64,000 bases of DNA from Bacilli bacterium (GCA_900768345.1 CAAGCO010000004.1:1-64000), one strand, 5' to 3'; positions 8,478 to 17,630 are shown, numbered from the stretch's first letter. The notes: a model not told the origin generated them from the letters alone. Numbers and translations are program-made.

Positions 8478-9884
8478 ATGTATTCTAATGAAAAGGTTAA
8501 GCCATCTTATGATAAGTTTACTGCATATTTAAAAAAACATATTAAAGAATTAAAAAGTCAACTTGAAGATTATGAAAAAAAAGCTAATTATAGTGAAGTT
8601 ATTAGTGAACTTAGAGATAATCCTAGTTTAGATATGGTATTAAAAGAAAGAAATTTTTTAATATCATTAAATCCATCTTTTGATTCTCAATTTAAATTAA
8701 TAGATTTTTTTGTTATGAGAAATGCTAGTGATGCTCCACAAGTAAGTGCTACAATTAGATCAATATTAGAATCAGATGAGGTTAAAAATTTTGATACTAA
8801 AGTATCTAGTTCATTTAATGTGTCTGCGATAAGAGAAGAATTAGAACAATATCCTAGTTTATTAAATGGAGTTAATTTAGATATAGATTTTCTAGTTAGT
8901 GTTCTTGATAAGAGTACTTTAAGTGAAAAAGAAAAATTAGATGTGTTATCTAAGAATGCATTTGATAGAATTCCTGCTAAAAAATTAGATGAAAGCTTAA
9001 AAGAAGAAAAAGATAAAGCTATTGAAGAAGAGATGACTAAAAAGATTAATGAAACTTCTTATGAAGAAATGACTGATATTACTAAATTAAATGATAGATT
9101 TATGATTAGTATGCCAGTAATTGAAGATATTAAAAAGACATATCGTTATTTAGTTAAAAATAAAACAGAAAAGCAACTTACATATGCTAAATCTATATTT
9201 AAAATATTTGATGCGGGTGAACTTTCTATAGAAGATGCTGCTAATTATGCAAATGAAATAATTATATCTTTGTATTTAGGAATTGTGAGTTATTCTGATG
9301 AAGTAAAAGATTTAATAGAAAAAGCAAGTGATGGAAAGCTTCCAATTGGAGACTCTCAATATTTAGAATTATGTATAACTGATATAGAGGGTTACATTAT
9401 GCAATTTAGTAATCTTGTTAAATTAAAAGAAATAGAAGATAAGAAAGAAGAAACTAAAACTGAAGAAGATAAAAAGTTATTATTTTTAGCTGATGGAAGA
9501 GGAAAATGTACACTTGATTTTACTGGATTTAAGAGTACTGAAGTTGAAACTTTATTTGATAAGTGTAGAAGAAGTATTAAAAGAAAAGAATATAGATTAG
9601 GTCCTGGTACAAACTTTAGTGTTCTTATGAATAATGTTTCTAAAACAGCTTGTTCGTACGTATCTCTTTCAGACCAATTTAATTTAGTTATAGACGTTTC
9701 ACATATAGGTGAAGCTCATGATAGAGCTATTGGAATAGCTACTAAAAATCAAGCAATTATTAATGATTATATAGAATTTGCAAACAAGAATCCTGATGAA
9801 GTATATAGTGAGCAAGAAGAAATTAGAAGAAATATTGGAGAAAAGTTAAATATGCCAATAGAAGGAGATAAAATAACATTATGA
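8478..9884 (+). CDS. Hypothetical protein, 468 aa, first gene of an unknown four-gene operon
   Basis: The protein is soluble, acidic and mostly helical, with an N-terminal Lys/Glu-rich segment (residues 12-38) that could be a coiled coil. The C-terminal third (from about residue 330) has a mixed composition with LDFTGFKSTEVETLFDKC and LGPGTNFSVLMNN, suggesting a separate domain. No signal peptide or membrane helix. I recognise no family. The start has AGGTGA upstream. Its TGA stop overlaps the next start (ATGA), implying translational coupling. Confidence 0.75.
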   Translation: MYSNEKVKPSYDKFTAYLKKHIKELKSQLEDYEKKANYSEVISELRDNPSLDMVLKERNFLISLNPSFDSQFKLIDFFVMRNASDAPQVSATIRSILESDEVKNFDTKVSSSFNVSAIREELEQYPSLLNGVNLDIDFLVSVLDKSTLSEKEKLDVLSKNAFDRIPAKKLDESLKEEKDKAIEEEMTKKINETSYEEMTDITKLNDRFMISMPVIEDIKKTYRYLVKNKTEKQLTYAKSIFKIFDAGELSIEDAANYANEIIISLYLGIVSYSDEVKDLIEKASDGKLPIGDSQYLELCITDIEGYIMQFSNLVKLKEIEDKKEETKTEEDKKLLFLADGRGKCTLDFTGFKSTEVETLFDKCRRSIKRKEYRLGPGTNFSVLMNNVSKTACSYVSLSDQFNLVIDVSHIGEAHDRAIGIATKNQAIINDYIEFANKNPDEVYSEQEEIRRNIGEKLNMPIEGDKITL

Positions 9885-10081
9885 AAATAGAAAATAGTGA
9901 TGATTTTTTCTATAGTATTAGAAATGATTGTTTAAAATTAATTTATAAAAAGAATGTTGACTTAGATTTATTATCTTTTGAAGTTGGTTGTAATACTGAT
10001 ACGTTAATAAAATTATTTGATAAAAAGAATGATAACTTATTTATATATCTTAGAATATATAATACTTTGGTAGAATGGTAG
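9881..10081 (+). CDS. Small helix-turn-helix-like protein, 66 aa
   Basis: The start overlaps the previous stop by 4 bases (ATGA). The middle, LDLLSFEVGCNTDTLIKLFD (residues 28-47), has the spacing and residue pattern of an XRE-like helix-turn-helix: a helix, a turn at Gly-Cys-Asn, then a recognition helix. The remainder (YLRIYNTLVEW) resembles the closing helix. A DNA-binding role is inferred from pattern only. It sits inside the operon, so it might regulate it. Confidence 0.55.
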   Translation: MKIENSDDFFYSIRNDCLKLIYKKNVDLDLLSFEVGCNTDTLIKLFDKKNDNLFIYLRIYNTLVEW

Positions 10082-10088
10082 GTGTTAT

Positions 10089-11948
10089 ATGACTTTAGAA
10101 GAAATAATAAGTTTAAAACTTAAAAGTTTATATGCTGAAATAGAAAGACTACGTAATAATTCAATAAAATTAGATGAAGAAACTGAAAAATTAACTATGG
10201 TTTTACTTGAAAGTGAAGACTTTATACATACTATGTCTGAAGATTGGGCTAATATTGGTAAACTAGATGTTGATAAAATGACGGATTATCTTGTTAAATA
10301 TGGTTCATTTGCTTATGATAAAAAAGAAGTAAAAGAAACTTTTAGAATTATAAATGTTGTTTATGAAGCAATAGAAGCAGGAATAGATACAACTCTTACT
10401 GATTCTCAAAAAGCATTTATAGAAGGATATCTAGGTAATTTAATTCAAATGATTAAGAGTTTGAATGAAAATATTAATACTAAAGATACAGAATCTATTG
10501 AAAATAAAAATAAAATAAATATATATAATGAATTTACTTCAGGTCTTGAAAGATTAGGTGAAAAAGTAAGTGATCCACTTAACGAAGAAATACTTAATGA
10601 AAGTGATTTTCAAGCATTCTATAGTATTATAGAAGATGAGAGTATATCTAATGAGGTAAAAAAACAAGGTATTATTAAATTTACTAAATACAATGCTGAT
10701 AGACTTAGTAATACACCTAAAACTATATCTAAAATAAGTATTGATGATATAAAATATTTATTTTCATCATACGGATTTAATAGTAAAAAAGATATGGATT
10801 TTATAAATAGAAATAAAAAAGAACTTGAAGCTAGGTGTGAACTTCAAAATATTAATAGTATTTTAAGTTTTATGAAAGATAATAAAATTCTTCGTAGATT
10901 TTCTTTAGGGACTATATTATCTATATGTGTTGCTGGTACTGTAGAAACAGTTTCACAAACTTATAAAAAGTTAGAATCTGAAGGCAAAATAAGTGATTTA
11001 TATTTTCAAACTCCTGGAGTATGGGTAAATAATCCAGTAAAGAAAAAATCTCAAAAGAATAGGGGTATGCCTGGGCCAAAAGAAAATCCTCGTTCACTTT
11101 ATTATGCTGCTCGTAAGATTTCACTTGAAGATATAGAACTAAATGAAAAATTCTTGAAGGAAAAGGGCTTTGATATTAATGCTACTGAATCTGATAAAGT
11201 AGTTAAATTACTTACTACTCCTAATTATAGGGTAGTTGAAAACTATGATATATGTATATGCTATGGTTTATATGACGGAAGTATTAAAAATCAAGCAGTA
11301 ACTCCTTTATATGGAAGTAATATTGAAGATAGATTAGATAATTTAATTGAAATAGGTTTGTTAAATGGAAAGAATATATCATTTGATTTCTTTAGTAGTT
11401 ATGCTAAAAGATATTCTTCTTCTATAGTTACAATGGATCAAAATAATATAATGTTTATGTATTATTTAAGAAGTATATATAGTCAAAGAGAATACTATGA
11501 CAAGATATTTTCTAAATCTAGAGTTGGAATGTTAACTAAAGAAAATATACCTAAATTTAGTACTCAAGGTAAAATGCAACAATTCGTAGATGATAATTTT
11601 GTATCTTTAGATAGAATACCTAACTATGAATCTTATGATGGTATTGTTCATGATAGTGATATTGAAAGTTATGATGAATCTGTTTTTCATGAAAAAGAAA
11701 TATTTGATTTAGAAAGACAATTTAGAGTACGTGATAATGATTATGTATATGTAATTGACGATGTAATTATATCAAGACTTAAAGTTCTTAAAATATGTTC
11801 AATATTAAAAGATGCAGGAATTCCAATTACTAAGAATGAAATTATGTATGCTGTTACTAAAGGAATGTATCTAACTAAAAATGTATATGACAGAGTTGCT
11901 TCTCATGTAGGATACGTAGAAGAGGAGAAAAAAGATGGATTACTTTAA
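10089..11948 (+). CDS. Hypothetical protein, 619 aa, in the unknown operon
   Basis: GGTAGGTG lies just before the ATG, seven bases after the previous stop. The protein is long, soluble and mainly helical, with a coiled-coil-like N-terminus (about residues 1-50). A central part (about 255-330) ends in a basic, proline-containing stretch, VKKKSQKNRGMPGPKENPR. The C-terminal 80 residues look like a small winged or HTH-like domain (LKVLKICSILKDAGIPITKN). No catalytic motif recognised. Overlaps the next gene by 14 bases. Confidence 0.72.
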   Translation: MTLEEIISLKLKSLYAEIERLRNNSIKLDEETEKLTMVLLESEDFIHTMSEDWANIGKLDVDKMTDYLVKYGSFAYDKKEVKETFRIINVVYEAIEAGIDTTLTDSQKAFIEGYLGNLIQMIKSLNENINTKDTESIENKNKINIYNEFTSGLERLGEKVSDPLNEEILNESDFQAFYSIIEDESISNEVKKQGIIKFTKYNADRLSNTPKTISKISIDDIKYLFSSYGFNSKKDMDFINRNKKELEARCELQNINSILSFMKDNKILRRFSLGTILSICVAGTVETVSQTYKKLESEGKISDLYFQTPGVWVNNPVKKKSQKNRGMPGPKENPRSLYYAARKISLEDIELNEKFLKEKGFDINATESDKVVKLLTTPNYRVVENYDICICYGLYDGSIKNQAVTPLYGSNIEDRLDNLIEIGLLNGKNISFDFFSSYAKRYSSSIVTMDQNNIMFMYYLRSIYSQREYYDKIFSKSRVGMLTKENIPKFSTQGKMQQFVDDNFVSLDRIPNYESYDGIVHDSDIESYDESVFHEKEIFDLERQFRVRDNDYVYVIDDVIISRLKVLKICSILKDAGIPITKNEIMYAVTKGMYLTKNVYDRVASHVGYVEEEKKDGLL

Positions 11949-12222
11949 AAAATATGGTTTAAATGAAGAAGATATTAAAGAATTAGAAAATTATATAGAT
12001 GATGATGATATAAATAATTATTATGTTAATGAATTAGAAATAATTGATATATTAGATTATCTAAATGAAATAGGAATCAAAAATATAAAAGATATATTAA
12101 AATATAAAACAAATATATTTTATGAGAAACTTGATAACATTAAAAAGTCATTTGAAAATAGAAAAGATATAGTAAAACTTATTAATGAAGATATTACTAA
12201 TTTTGAATTAATAGGGTATTAA
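11935..12222 (+). CDS. Small acidic helical protein, 95 aa
   Basis: The start lies inside the preceding gene, with GAGGAG 6 bases upstream. The product is very acidic at its N-terminus (a run of Asp near residue 22). It has two similar helical units, NELEIIDILDYLNEIGIKNI and the following KDILKYKTNIFYEKLDNI, a loose helical-repeat pattern. Family not recognised. Last gene of the 8478-12222 operon. Confidence 0.65.
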   Translation: MDYFKKYGLNEEDIKELENYIDDDDINNYYVNELEIIDILDYLNEIGIKNIKDILKYKTNIFYEKLDNIKKSFENRKDIVKLINEDITNFELIGY

Positions 12223-12251
12223 AACTAATTTAGAAATAAATTAGTTTTTTT
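12221..12251 (+). terminator. Hairpin terminator with GAAA loop
   Basis: A 12-bp stem (12221-12232 with 12237-12248) closed by a GAAA tetraloop runs into T residues. It ends the unknown operon. Confidence 0.9.
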
Positions 12252-12313
12252 GTAAATTTGACTTTTTAGTCAATATATAATAAAATATACGAAGTTTTAT
12301 AGGAGGTGTATGA

Positions 12314-12769
12314 ATGAAAAGATATTTTAAACTTGAACTTGATAAATGTAACTTTTGGCAAAGTGAAGTAAAAGATGAATCTAAAGTATACGTAAAAAGA
12401 GATTTTAAGAGAAGAGACGAAATACCACTTACCAAAGTCTTTTTTAGACAAGATATAGATGGAAAATTTACTGAAGTTACTACTGGTAAAAGAATGAAGG
12501 TTGTTGTTATAAATAATAGATTATTTATAGATGAACCTCAAGGAATTGATATAGTTGATGGTGCTTTTAGTTCTACGTCTCCTAAAGAAATTTCTTCATT
12601 CTTATCAGAAATTAGATCTAAAAAGTTAGGTCAAGAATATATAAGTATACTTAATGATTTCTTTGTCAATAGTCCATTATGTGAAAGAGCATCATTCTTA
12701 AAAAAAGAGAAAAAAGAAGAAAAATCTTTTTTAAGAAAGTTAGTATCTAAATTTCATAAGAATAATTAA
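12314..12769 (+). CDS. Hypothetical protein, 151 aa
   Basis: A strong AGGAGGTG lies 6-12 bases before the ATG. An overlapping ATG at 12310 stops after six codons. The product is soluble and mixed alpha/beta at the N-terminus, with a Lys/Glu-rich C-terminal tail (about residues 128-151). No motif recognised. A single-gene unit between two terminators. Confidence 0.75.
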   Translation: MKRYFKLELDKCNFWQSEVKDESKVYVKRDFKRRDEIPLTKVFFRQDIDGKFTEVTTGKRMKVVVINNRLFIDEPQGIDIVDGAFSSTSPKEISSFLSEIRSKKLGQEYISILNDFFVNSPLCERASFLKKEKKEEKSFLRKLVSKFHKNN

Positions 12770-12791
12770 ACTTCTTTAAGAAGTTTTTTTA
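12768..12791 (+). terminator. Hairpin terminator
   Basis: AAACTTCT (12768-12775) pairs with AGAAGTTT after a 3-base loop, followed by a run of T. Confidence 0.8.
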
Positions 12792-12840
12792 TTGCTATAT
12801 TTTATATGATATATTATAATTTAGATAATAGGAGTTGTGT

Positions 12841-14541
12841 ATGAATAATAGAAATGGATTTACTTTGATTGAGTTACTTGCGGTAATAGCAATAATAGCT
12901 ATTCTAACTTTAATGGCAGTGCCTGCACTTATGAAGATGTACAATGAAAATATTATTAAATCAATGCATATACAAGAAAAAGAAATAAGTAATGCAGCTA
13001 ATATGTTTATTGAAGATTATTGTGAAGATTCAATTGATGGTACAAATAAATGTCCTGATAGTTATGAGAAGGCAGTTAATAATAAGAAAACTGTGTGTCT
13101 TCAGGATTTGCAAAAGAAAAGTGATAAATATATAGATAAAGTTAAATATAAAGGATCTGACTGTAAAGGGTATGTTACATATTATTTAGATAATGAGACT
13201 GGCATTTATGGAAATGAAAAAACATCTTTATTTTGTGGTTTAAATGATAATGGAACTTATGAATATATGACTGATAGTGAGTATGATCTTAAAGAATATT
13301 GTAAGTGTAATGCTGATGATGATGTATGTAAATACGCTGATGAAGATGTTTACTGTAAGTTTGATGGAGAACTAAAGCAAGGTGCAGAATTCGTAAAAGG
13401 ACAATATACATATAGATATAAGCAAGAAGGCAATTATTCCTCAACTACTGATTTGGTTTGGAATAATATTGGAACAGATGGTTGGGGTGTACAATTAACT
13501 GATAAATTAAGTACTGATCCTGTAACTAGTAAAGTTTGCACTTATATAAATAATAAACCCGTTATTTCAATGAGTTACATGTTTTTAAATTCACAAGCAA
13601 CTACATTAGATTTAAGTAGTTTTGATACGAAAAACGTTACTAATATGGGTTCTATGTTTCAAGGTAGTAAAGCAATATCAATAATTGGATTAGATAAATT
13701 TAATACAGCTAAGGTAACTAATATGAGTTCTATGTTTTCAATTTTACAAGCAACTACATTAGATTTAAGTAGTTTTAATACTAAAAATGTAACAAATATG
13801 AGTTATATGTTTGCAAATTCAAAAGCTACAAATTTAGATTTAAGTAATTTTAATACAAGTAATGTAATAAATATGAGGAATATGTTTGCAGGTTCTAAAG
13901 CTACAACATTAGATTTAAGTAGTTTTGACACAAGTAAGGTTAATAACATGAATAGTATGTTTTATAGTTCACAAGCAACTACATTAGATTTAAGTAGTTT
14001 TAATACTTCTAATGTTACTAATATGAGTAGTATGTTTTATAATTTACAAGCAACTACATTAGATTTAAGTAGTTTTGATACGAAAAACGTTACTAATATG
14101 AGTTCTATGTTTTCAACTTTACAAGCAACTACATTAGATTTAAGTAGTTTTGATACTAAAAATGTAACAAATATGAGGAATATGTTTTCAGGTTCTAAAG
14201 CTACAACATTAAATTTAAGTAGTTTTAATACAGCTAAGGTAACTGATATGGGTAGTATGTTTTATAATTCACAAGCAACTACATTAGATTTAAGTAGTTT
14301 TAATACTTCTAATGTTACTAATATGAAAGAAATGTTTGCAGAGAGTAGAAAGCTTAAAACTATATTTGCAAGTAATAATTTCATAACCGATAATGTTACT
14401 AGTAGTACAGATATGTTTCAGAGAGTAACTAACTTAGTAGGTGGTGCAGGTACTAAATATAATAGTTCACATGTAGATAAAACCTATGCTAGAATAGATG
14501 CATCAAGTACACCTGGATACTTTACATTAAAAAATAATTAA
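12841..14541 (+). CDS. Prepilin-type N-terminus fused to BspA-family repeats, surface protein
   Basis: The 566-residue protein starts MNNRNG-FTLIELLAV, a class III (prepilin) signal with Glu at +5. A pilin-like head with conserved Cys pairs extends to about residue 165. A linker domain (QGAEF..GQYTYRYKQ, DGWGVQLTDK) and about twelve 25-residue BspA/DUF285 modules follow (about 240-525). The end is an STPGYFTLK cap. The chosen ATG has GGAG six bases upstream; a TTG at 12835 would overlap that site. The repeats match those of the gene at 1-1197. Probably displayed on the cell surface by a type IV pilus-like system and used for adhesion; the fusion is visible, the role is inferred. Confidence 0.88.
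   Translation: MNNRNGFTLIELLAVIAIIAILTLMAVPALMKMYNENIIKSMHIQEKEISNAANMFIEDYCEDSIDGTNKCPDSYEKAVNNKKTVCLQDLQKKSDKYIDKVKYKGSDCKGYVTYYLDNETGIYGNEKTSLFCGLNDNGTYEYMTDSEYDLKEYCKCNADDDVCKYADEDVYCKFDGELKQGAEFVKGQYTYRYKQEGNYSSTTDLVWNNIGTDGWGVQLTDKLSTDPVTSKVCTYINNKPVISMSYMFLNSQATTLDLSSFDTKNVTNMGSMFQGSKAISIIGLDKFNTAKVTNMSSMFSILQATTLDLSSFNTKNVTNMSYMFANSKATNLDLSNFNTSNVINMRNMFAGSKATTLDLSSFDTSKVNNMNSMFYSSQATTLDLSSFNTSNVTNMSSMFYNLQATTLDLSSFDTKNVTNMSSMFSTLQATTLDLSSFDTKNVTNMRNMFSGSKATTLNLSSFNTAKVTDMGSMFYNSQATTLDLSSFNTSNVTNMKEMFAESRKLKTIFASNNFITDNVTSSTDMFQRVTNLVGGAGTKYNSSHVDKTYARIDASSTPGYFTLKNN
13567..14418 (+). repeat. Tandem 75-bp coding repeats (BspA/DUF285 modules)
   Basis: About twelve units of 75 bases. 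Many share the block CAAGCAACTACATTAGATTT nearly unchanged (around 13587, 13746, 13972, 14047, 14122 and 14272), again implying recent duplication or gene conversion. Confidence 0.85.
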
Positions 14542-14558
14542 AAATATATAAATAATAG

Positions 14559-14587
14559 AAAAGATATTAAAAATAATATCTTTTTAT
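14559..14587 (+). terminator. Hairpin terminator
   Basis: AAAAGATATTA (14559-14569) pairs with TAATATCTTTT (14574-14584) around AAAA, then T residues. Confidence 0.85.
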
Positions 14588-14596
14588 TTGAAATAA

Positions 14597-14605
14597 TGGT
14601 ATAAT
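14597..14605 (+). promoter_or_regulatory. Extended -10 promoter of the nusB operon
   Basis: TGG (14597-14599) directly before TATAAT (14600-14605), about 25 bases upstream of the nusB start. No clear -35. Confidence 0.55.
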
Positions 14606-14630
14606 CTTAGTAGATTTTTTGGAGGAACTT

Positions 14631-15041
14631 ATGAAATTAACAAGAACTGAAGCTAGAGAAAAGATTATGGTTATCTTATATCAAATAGATTTTTATAAAA
14701 AAGAGAACATTGAATATAATTTAGAAGATGTTTTCCATGAAAATTTAGAGATGGATAATAAATATGTTAAAGATATTGTAAATGGTGTTTTAGAAAATCA
14801 AGATAAGATAGATGAAACTATTAATAAATATCTAGAAAATTGGGATTTAGATAGACTTGGTAAAACAGATAGAGCAATACTTAGATTATCTACTTATGAA
14901 ATGATGTATTATGATACTCCTAAAGTAGTGGTTATTAATGAAGCTGTTGAACTTGCTAAAAAGTATAGTGATGATAAAGTTGTTAAGTTAATAAATGCTG
15001 TTTTAGATAAAGTTCGTGATAATGAGGAAGTAAATGAATAG
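14631..15041 (+). CDS. nusB: Transcription antitermination protein NusB
   Basis: The 136-residue product is all-helical and matches NusB: R-x-x-AREKIMVILYQIDF at the N-terminus and the conserved WDLDRLGKTDRAILRLSTYEM. It ends with NEAVELAKKYSDDKVVKLINAVLDK. NusB with S10 binds BoxA RNA in rRNA leaders. The ATG at 14631 has GGAGG 6 bases upstream; the upstream TTG in frame sits on the ribosome site itself. Overlaps xseA by 8 bases. Order nusB-xseA-xseB-spoIVB follows Bacillus with several genes missing. Confidence 0.95.
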   Translation: MKLTRTEAREKIMVILYQIDFYKKENIEYNLEDVFHENLEMDNKYVKDIVNGVLENQDKIDETINKYLENWDLDRLGKTDRAILRLSTYEMMYYDTPKVVVINEAVELAKKYSDDKVVKLINAVLDKVRDNEEVNE

Positions 15042-16362
15042 AGAATATATTTCTATTAGTGATATTAATAGAATTATTAAATTTACTATTGATAATAATG
15101 AAAGTCTTCGAAGTGTATATATTAAGGGAGAAATAAGTAACCTTAAGTTTCATAGTAGAGGACATTTATATTTTTCACTTAAGGATGAAGGTAGTAAAAT
15201 AAATGCTGTTATGTTTAACTATAATAGATATCTTAATTTTATTCCTAAGGATGGAGATTCTGTTTTAGTACATGGTAAAGTTAGTGTTTATGAGGCTACT
15301 GGGAGTTATCAAATATATGTTGATGATATGCAACAAGATGGTCTTGGAAATTTATATCAATTATTTGAAGAACTTAAGAAGAAATTATCTAGTGAAGGGT
15401 TATTTAATCCTGAACATAAAAAGAAAATAAATAGACTTCCACGTAAGATTGGTGTTATAACTGCACCTACTGGTGCTGCTGTTAGGGATGTAATATCTAC
15501 TATTAATAAGCGTTATCCTTTAGTAGAAATATATGTGTTTCCAACTCTTGTTCAAGGAGAAGATGCTGGTAAGAATATAGTTCGTATGATTGAACTTGCT
15601 AATACTTACCCACTTGATACAATTATTCTTGGACGTGGTGGTGGCTCTATAGAGGATTTGTGGGCTTTTAATGAAGAGATAGTTGCAAGAGCAATATACA
15701 AGTCGGAGATACCAATAATAAGTGGTGTAGGACATGAAATAGACTTTACAATAAGTGATTTTGTAGCAGACCTTAGAGCTCCAACTCCTACTGGTGCTGC
15801 AATACTAGCAACTAGTGATAAAGAAGATATAGTTAAATATTTAAAAACTACGAGAGAAAGAGTTAATAATGCTATATTGAATAGACTTTATTCTTATAAC
15901 GAACTTATTAAGAAATATAAAAGTAATTATATGCTTAATAATCCAATGAGATTATATGATATTAAAGAACAAAAGTTAGATATTTTATATGATAAATTGA
16001 ATACTAATATAAAAATTAAACTTGATAATAGTTATAAATTAGTAGATAAATATAAGAGTAATTACATTCTTAATAATCCTAAAGTATTATATGAAAGTAA
16101 GCTTGATAAACTTGAAAGTCTTAGTGAAGATGTGAGTTCTAGTATTAAAAGAGTTATTGAAAATAATAGTAAGAGATTTGATACTTTAAAAATAAAACTT
16201 GAACTCTTAAATCCTAAGAATGTACTTGATAAAGGATACTCAATAATATATAAAGATGGTAAGATAGTTAAGAATACTAAAGATATAAGCATTAATGATG
16301 ACTTAAATGTTATAATTAGTGATGGTAACATAGATGTAACAGTTAAAGGAGTAAATAAATGA
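15034..16362 (+). CDS. xseA: Exodeoxyribonuclease VII large subunit
   Basis: The 442-residue product has an N-terminal OB-fold (residues about 5-100, VYIKGEISNLKFHSRGHLYF). The catalytic domain follows, with GVITAPTGAAVRDVISTI, the GRGGGSIEDLWAFNEE motif and GVGHEIDFTISDFVADLRAPTPT. A long coiled coil makes up the C-terminal third. Exo VII degrades single-stranded DNA from both ends. Overlaps nusB by 8 bases and xseB by 4. Confidence 0.97.
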   Translation: MNREYISISDINRIIKFTIDNNESLRSVYIKGEISNLKFHSRGHLYFSLKDEGSKINAVMFNYNRYLNFIPKDGDSVLVHGKVSVYEATGSYQIYVDDMQQDGLGNLYQLFEELKKKLSSEGLFNPEHKKKINRLPRKIGVITAPTGAAVRDVISTINKRYPLVEIYVFPTLVQGEDAGKNIVRMIELANTYPLDTIILGRGGGSIEDLWAFNEEIVARAIYKSEIPIISGVGHEIDFTISDFVADLRAPTPTGAAILATSDKEDIVKYLKTTRERVNNAILNRLYSYNELIKKYKSNYMLNNPMRLYDIKEQKLDILYDKLNTNIKIKLDNSYKLVDKYKSNYILNNPKVLYESKLDKLESLSEDVSSSIKRVIENNSKRFDTLKIKLELLNPKNVLDKGYSIIYKDGKIVKNTKDISINDDLNVIISDGNIDVTVKGVNK

Positions 16363-16580
16363 AAGAAAAGACATTTGAACAATCTATAAAAGAACTTGAA
16401 AAAATTGTTAATGAACTTGAAAGTGGAGAACTTGATTTGGATAAATCAATTGCTAAGTATACAGAGGCTATGAAATTAATAGAGTTTTGTGAAACTAAGC
16501 TTAATAATGCTACTGAAACTATTAATAAATTAGTTAATGAAAATGGTACTGAAACTAAGTTTGAAGTAGAAGAAAATTAG
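16359..16580 (+). CDS. xseB: Exodeoxyribonuclease VII small subunit
   Basis: 73 residues with the XseB signature: FEQSIKELEKIVNELESGEL, LDKSIAKYTEAMKLI and a second helix with a terminal acidic tail. It binds the coiled coil of XseA. ATGA overlap with xseA implies coupled translation. Downstream ispA and dxs, usual in Bacillus, are absent. Confidence 0.95.
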   Translation: MKEKTFEQSIKELEKIVNELESGELDLDKSIAKYTEAMKLIEFCETKLNNATETINKLVNENGTETKFEVEEN

Positions 16581-16652
16581 TAATTATTTCCATAGAAATA
16601 AGTGGCTATATATTAAAAATATTAAAGTTAATAATAATAAAGAGGTGAAAGT

Positions 16653-17630
16653 ATGAAAAAAGTATTATTCACGTTCTTTATTATTTTTTTATTTCAATTA
16701 GAATTATTTGCATATTCTAAATATATTATACCTGGAGGAGAAAGTATTGGAATTAAAATTAATACTGAAGGACTTATAGTTGTAGGATTTTATAAAGTTG
16801 GTGGTGAATATATAGCTAAAAATAACTTTAAAATAGGAGATAAGATAATAAATGTTAATGGTAAACAGGTTAACACTATCGATGAATTGAGTGGTGCCGT
16901 TAGCGAAAATGAAATGTCTTCTTTAAGTGTTAAAGTTACTATTAAAAGAAATGATAAAGAAGTGGATACATATTTAAAACTTATTGATGAAAATGGTACA
17001 TATAAAACTGGTCTTTATGTTAAAGATTCTTTAGTTGGACTTGGGACATTAAGTTATATAGATCCAGTAACTAAAATATATGGAGCTTTAGGGCATGAAA
17101 TAACTATGAATGAAACTGGTAATAAAGTAGATGTTAGGGATGGTAACATTCTTTATAGTAAAGTTACTGGTATCGATAAAAGTAGAAATGGTAGAGTAGG
17201 ATGTAAAAATGCTAATATAGTTTTTGATAGAAAGATTGGTACAATACAAAAAAATACTGATAAAGGAATATATGGACTTTATACTGATAAATTACCTAAT
17301 AAAGATACATATCAAATATCTGAATTTTCTGATATTGAAAAGGGAGATGCATACATTTTAACTGTTACTAAAGATAATAAAATAGAAAAATATAGTATTA
17401 ATATATTAGATAAATATCCTAGTAAAAAAGATACTCAAAAAGCATTTAGTTTTGAAATAACAGATAAATCTCTTTTAAATAAAACAGGTGGTATAGTTCA
17501 GGGTATGAGTGGTTCTCCAATAATGCAAGATGATAAAATAATCGGAGCTGTTACTAATGTACTTGTAGATAATGTTACTTTAGGTTATGGTATATCTATA
17601 ATAACTATGTTATCTGAAGGAGAAAAGTAA
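16653..17630 (+). CDS. spoIVB: SpoIVB-like serine peptidase (S55) with PDZ domain
   Basis: The 325-residue protein has an N-terminal signal/membrane anchor (residues 1-20), a PDZ domain (about 28-110, FKIGDKIINVNGKQV) and an S55 peptidase domain. The expected catalytic His148 lies in YGALGHEIT and Ser286 in GMSGSP, followed by IIGAVTNVLV. In Bacillus, SpoIVB is secreted from the forespore and triggers pro-sigma-K processing. AGAGGTG lies upstream. Bacillus has spo0A next; here a metallophosphoesterase follows after a 14-bp inverted repeat. Membership of the family is firm, a sporulation role inferred but supported by gerE, gerM and spoIIIAH elsewhere in the window. Confidence 0.9.
   Translation: MKKVLFTFFIIFLFQLELFAYSKYIIPGGESIGIKINTEGLIVVGFYKVGGEYIAKNNFKIGDKIINVNGKQVNTIDELSGAVSENEMSSLSVKVTIKRNDKEVDTYLKLIDENGTYKTGLYVKDSLVGLGTLSYIDPVTKIYGALGHEITMNETGNKVDVRDGNILYSKVTGIDKSRNGRVGCKNANIVFDRKIGTIQKNTDKGIYGLYTDKLPNKDTYQISEFSDIEKGDAYILTVTKDNKIEKYSINILDKYPSKKDTQKAFSFEITDKSLLNKTGGIVQGMSGSPIMQDDKIIGAVTNVLVDNVTLGYGISIITMLSEGEK

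Noticed and set aside
307..14418. CRISPR-like regular repeats
   Set aside because: Regular 75-bp spacing is the coding period of BspA modules; the units stay in frame, with no separate spacers and no cas genes.
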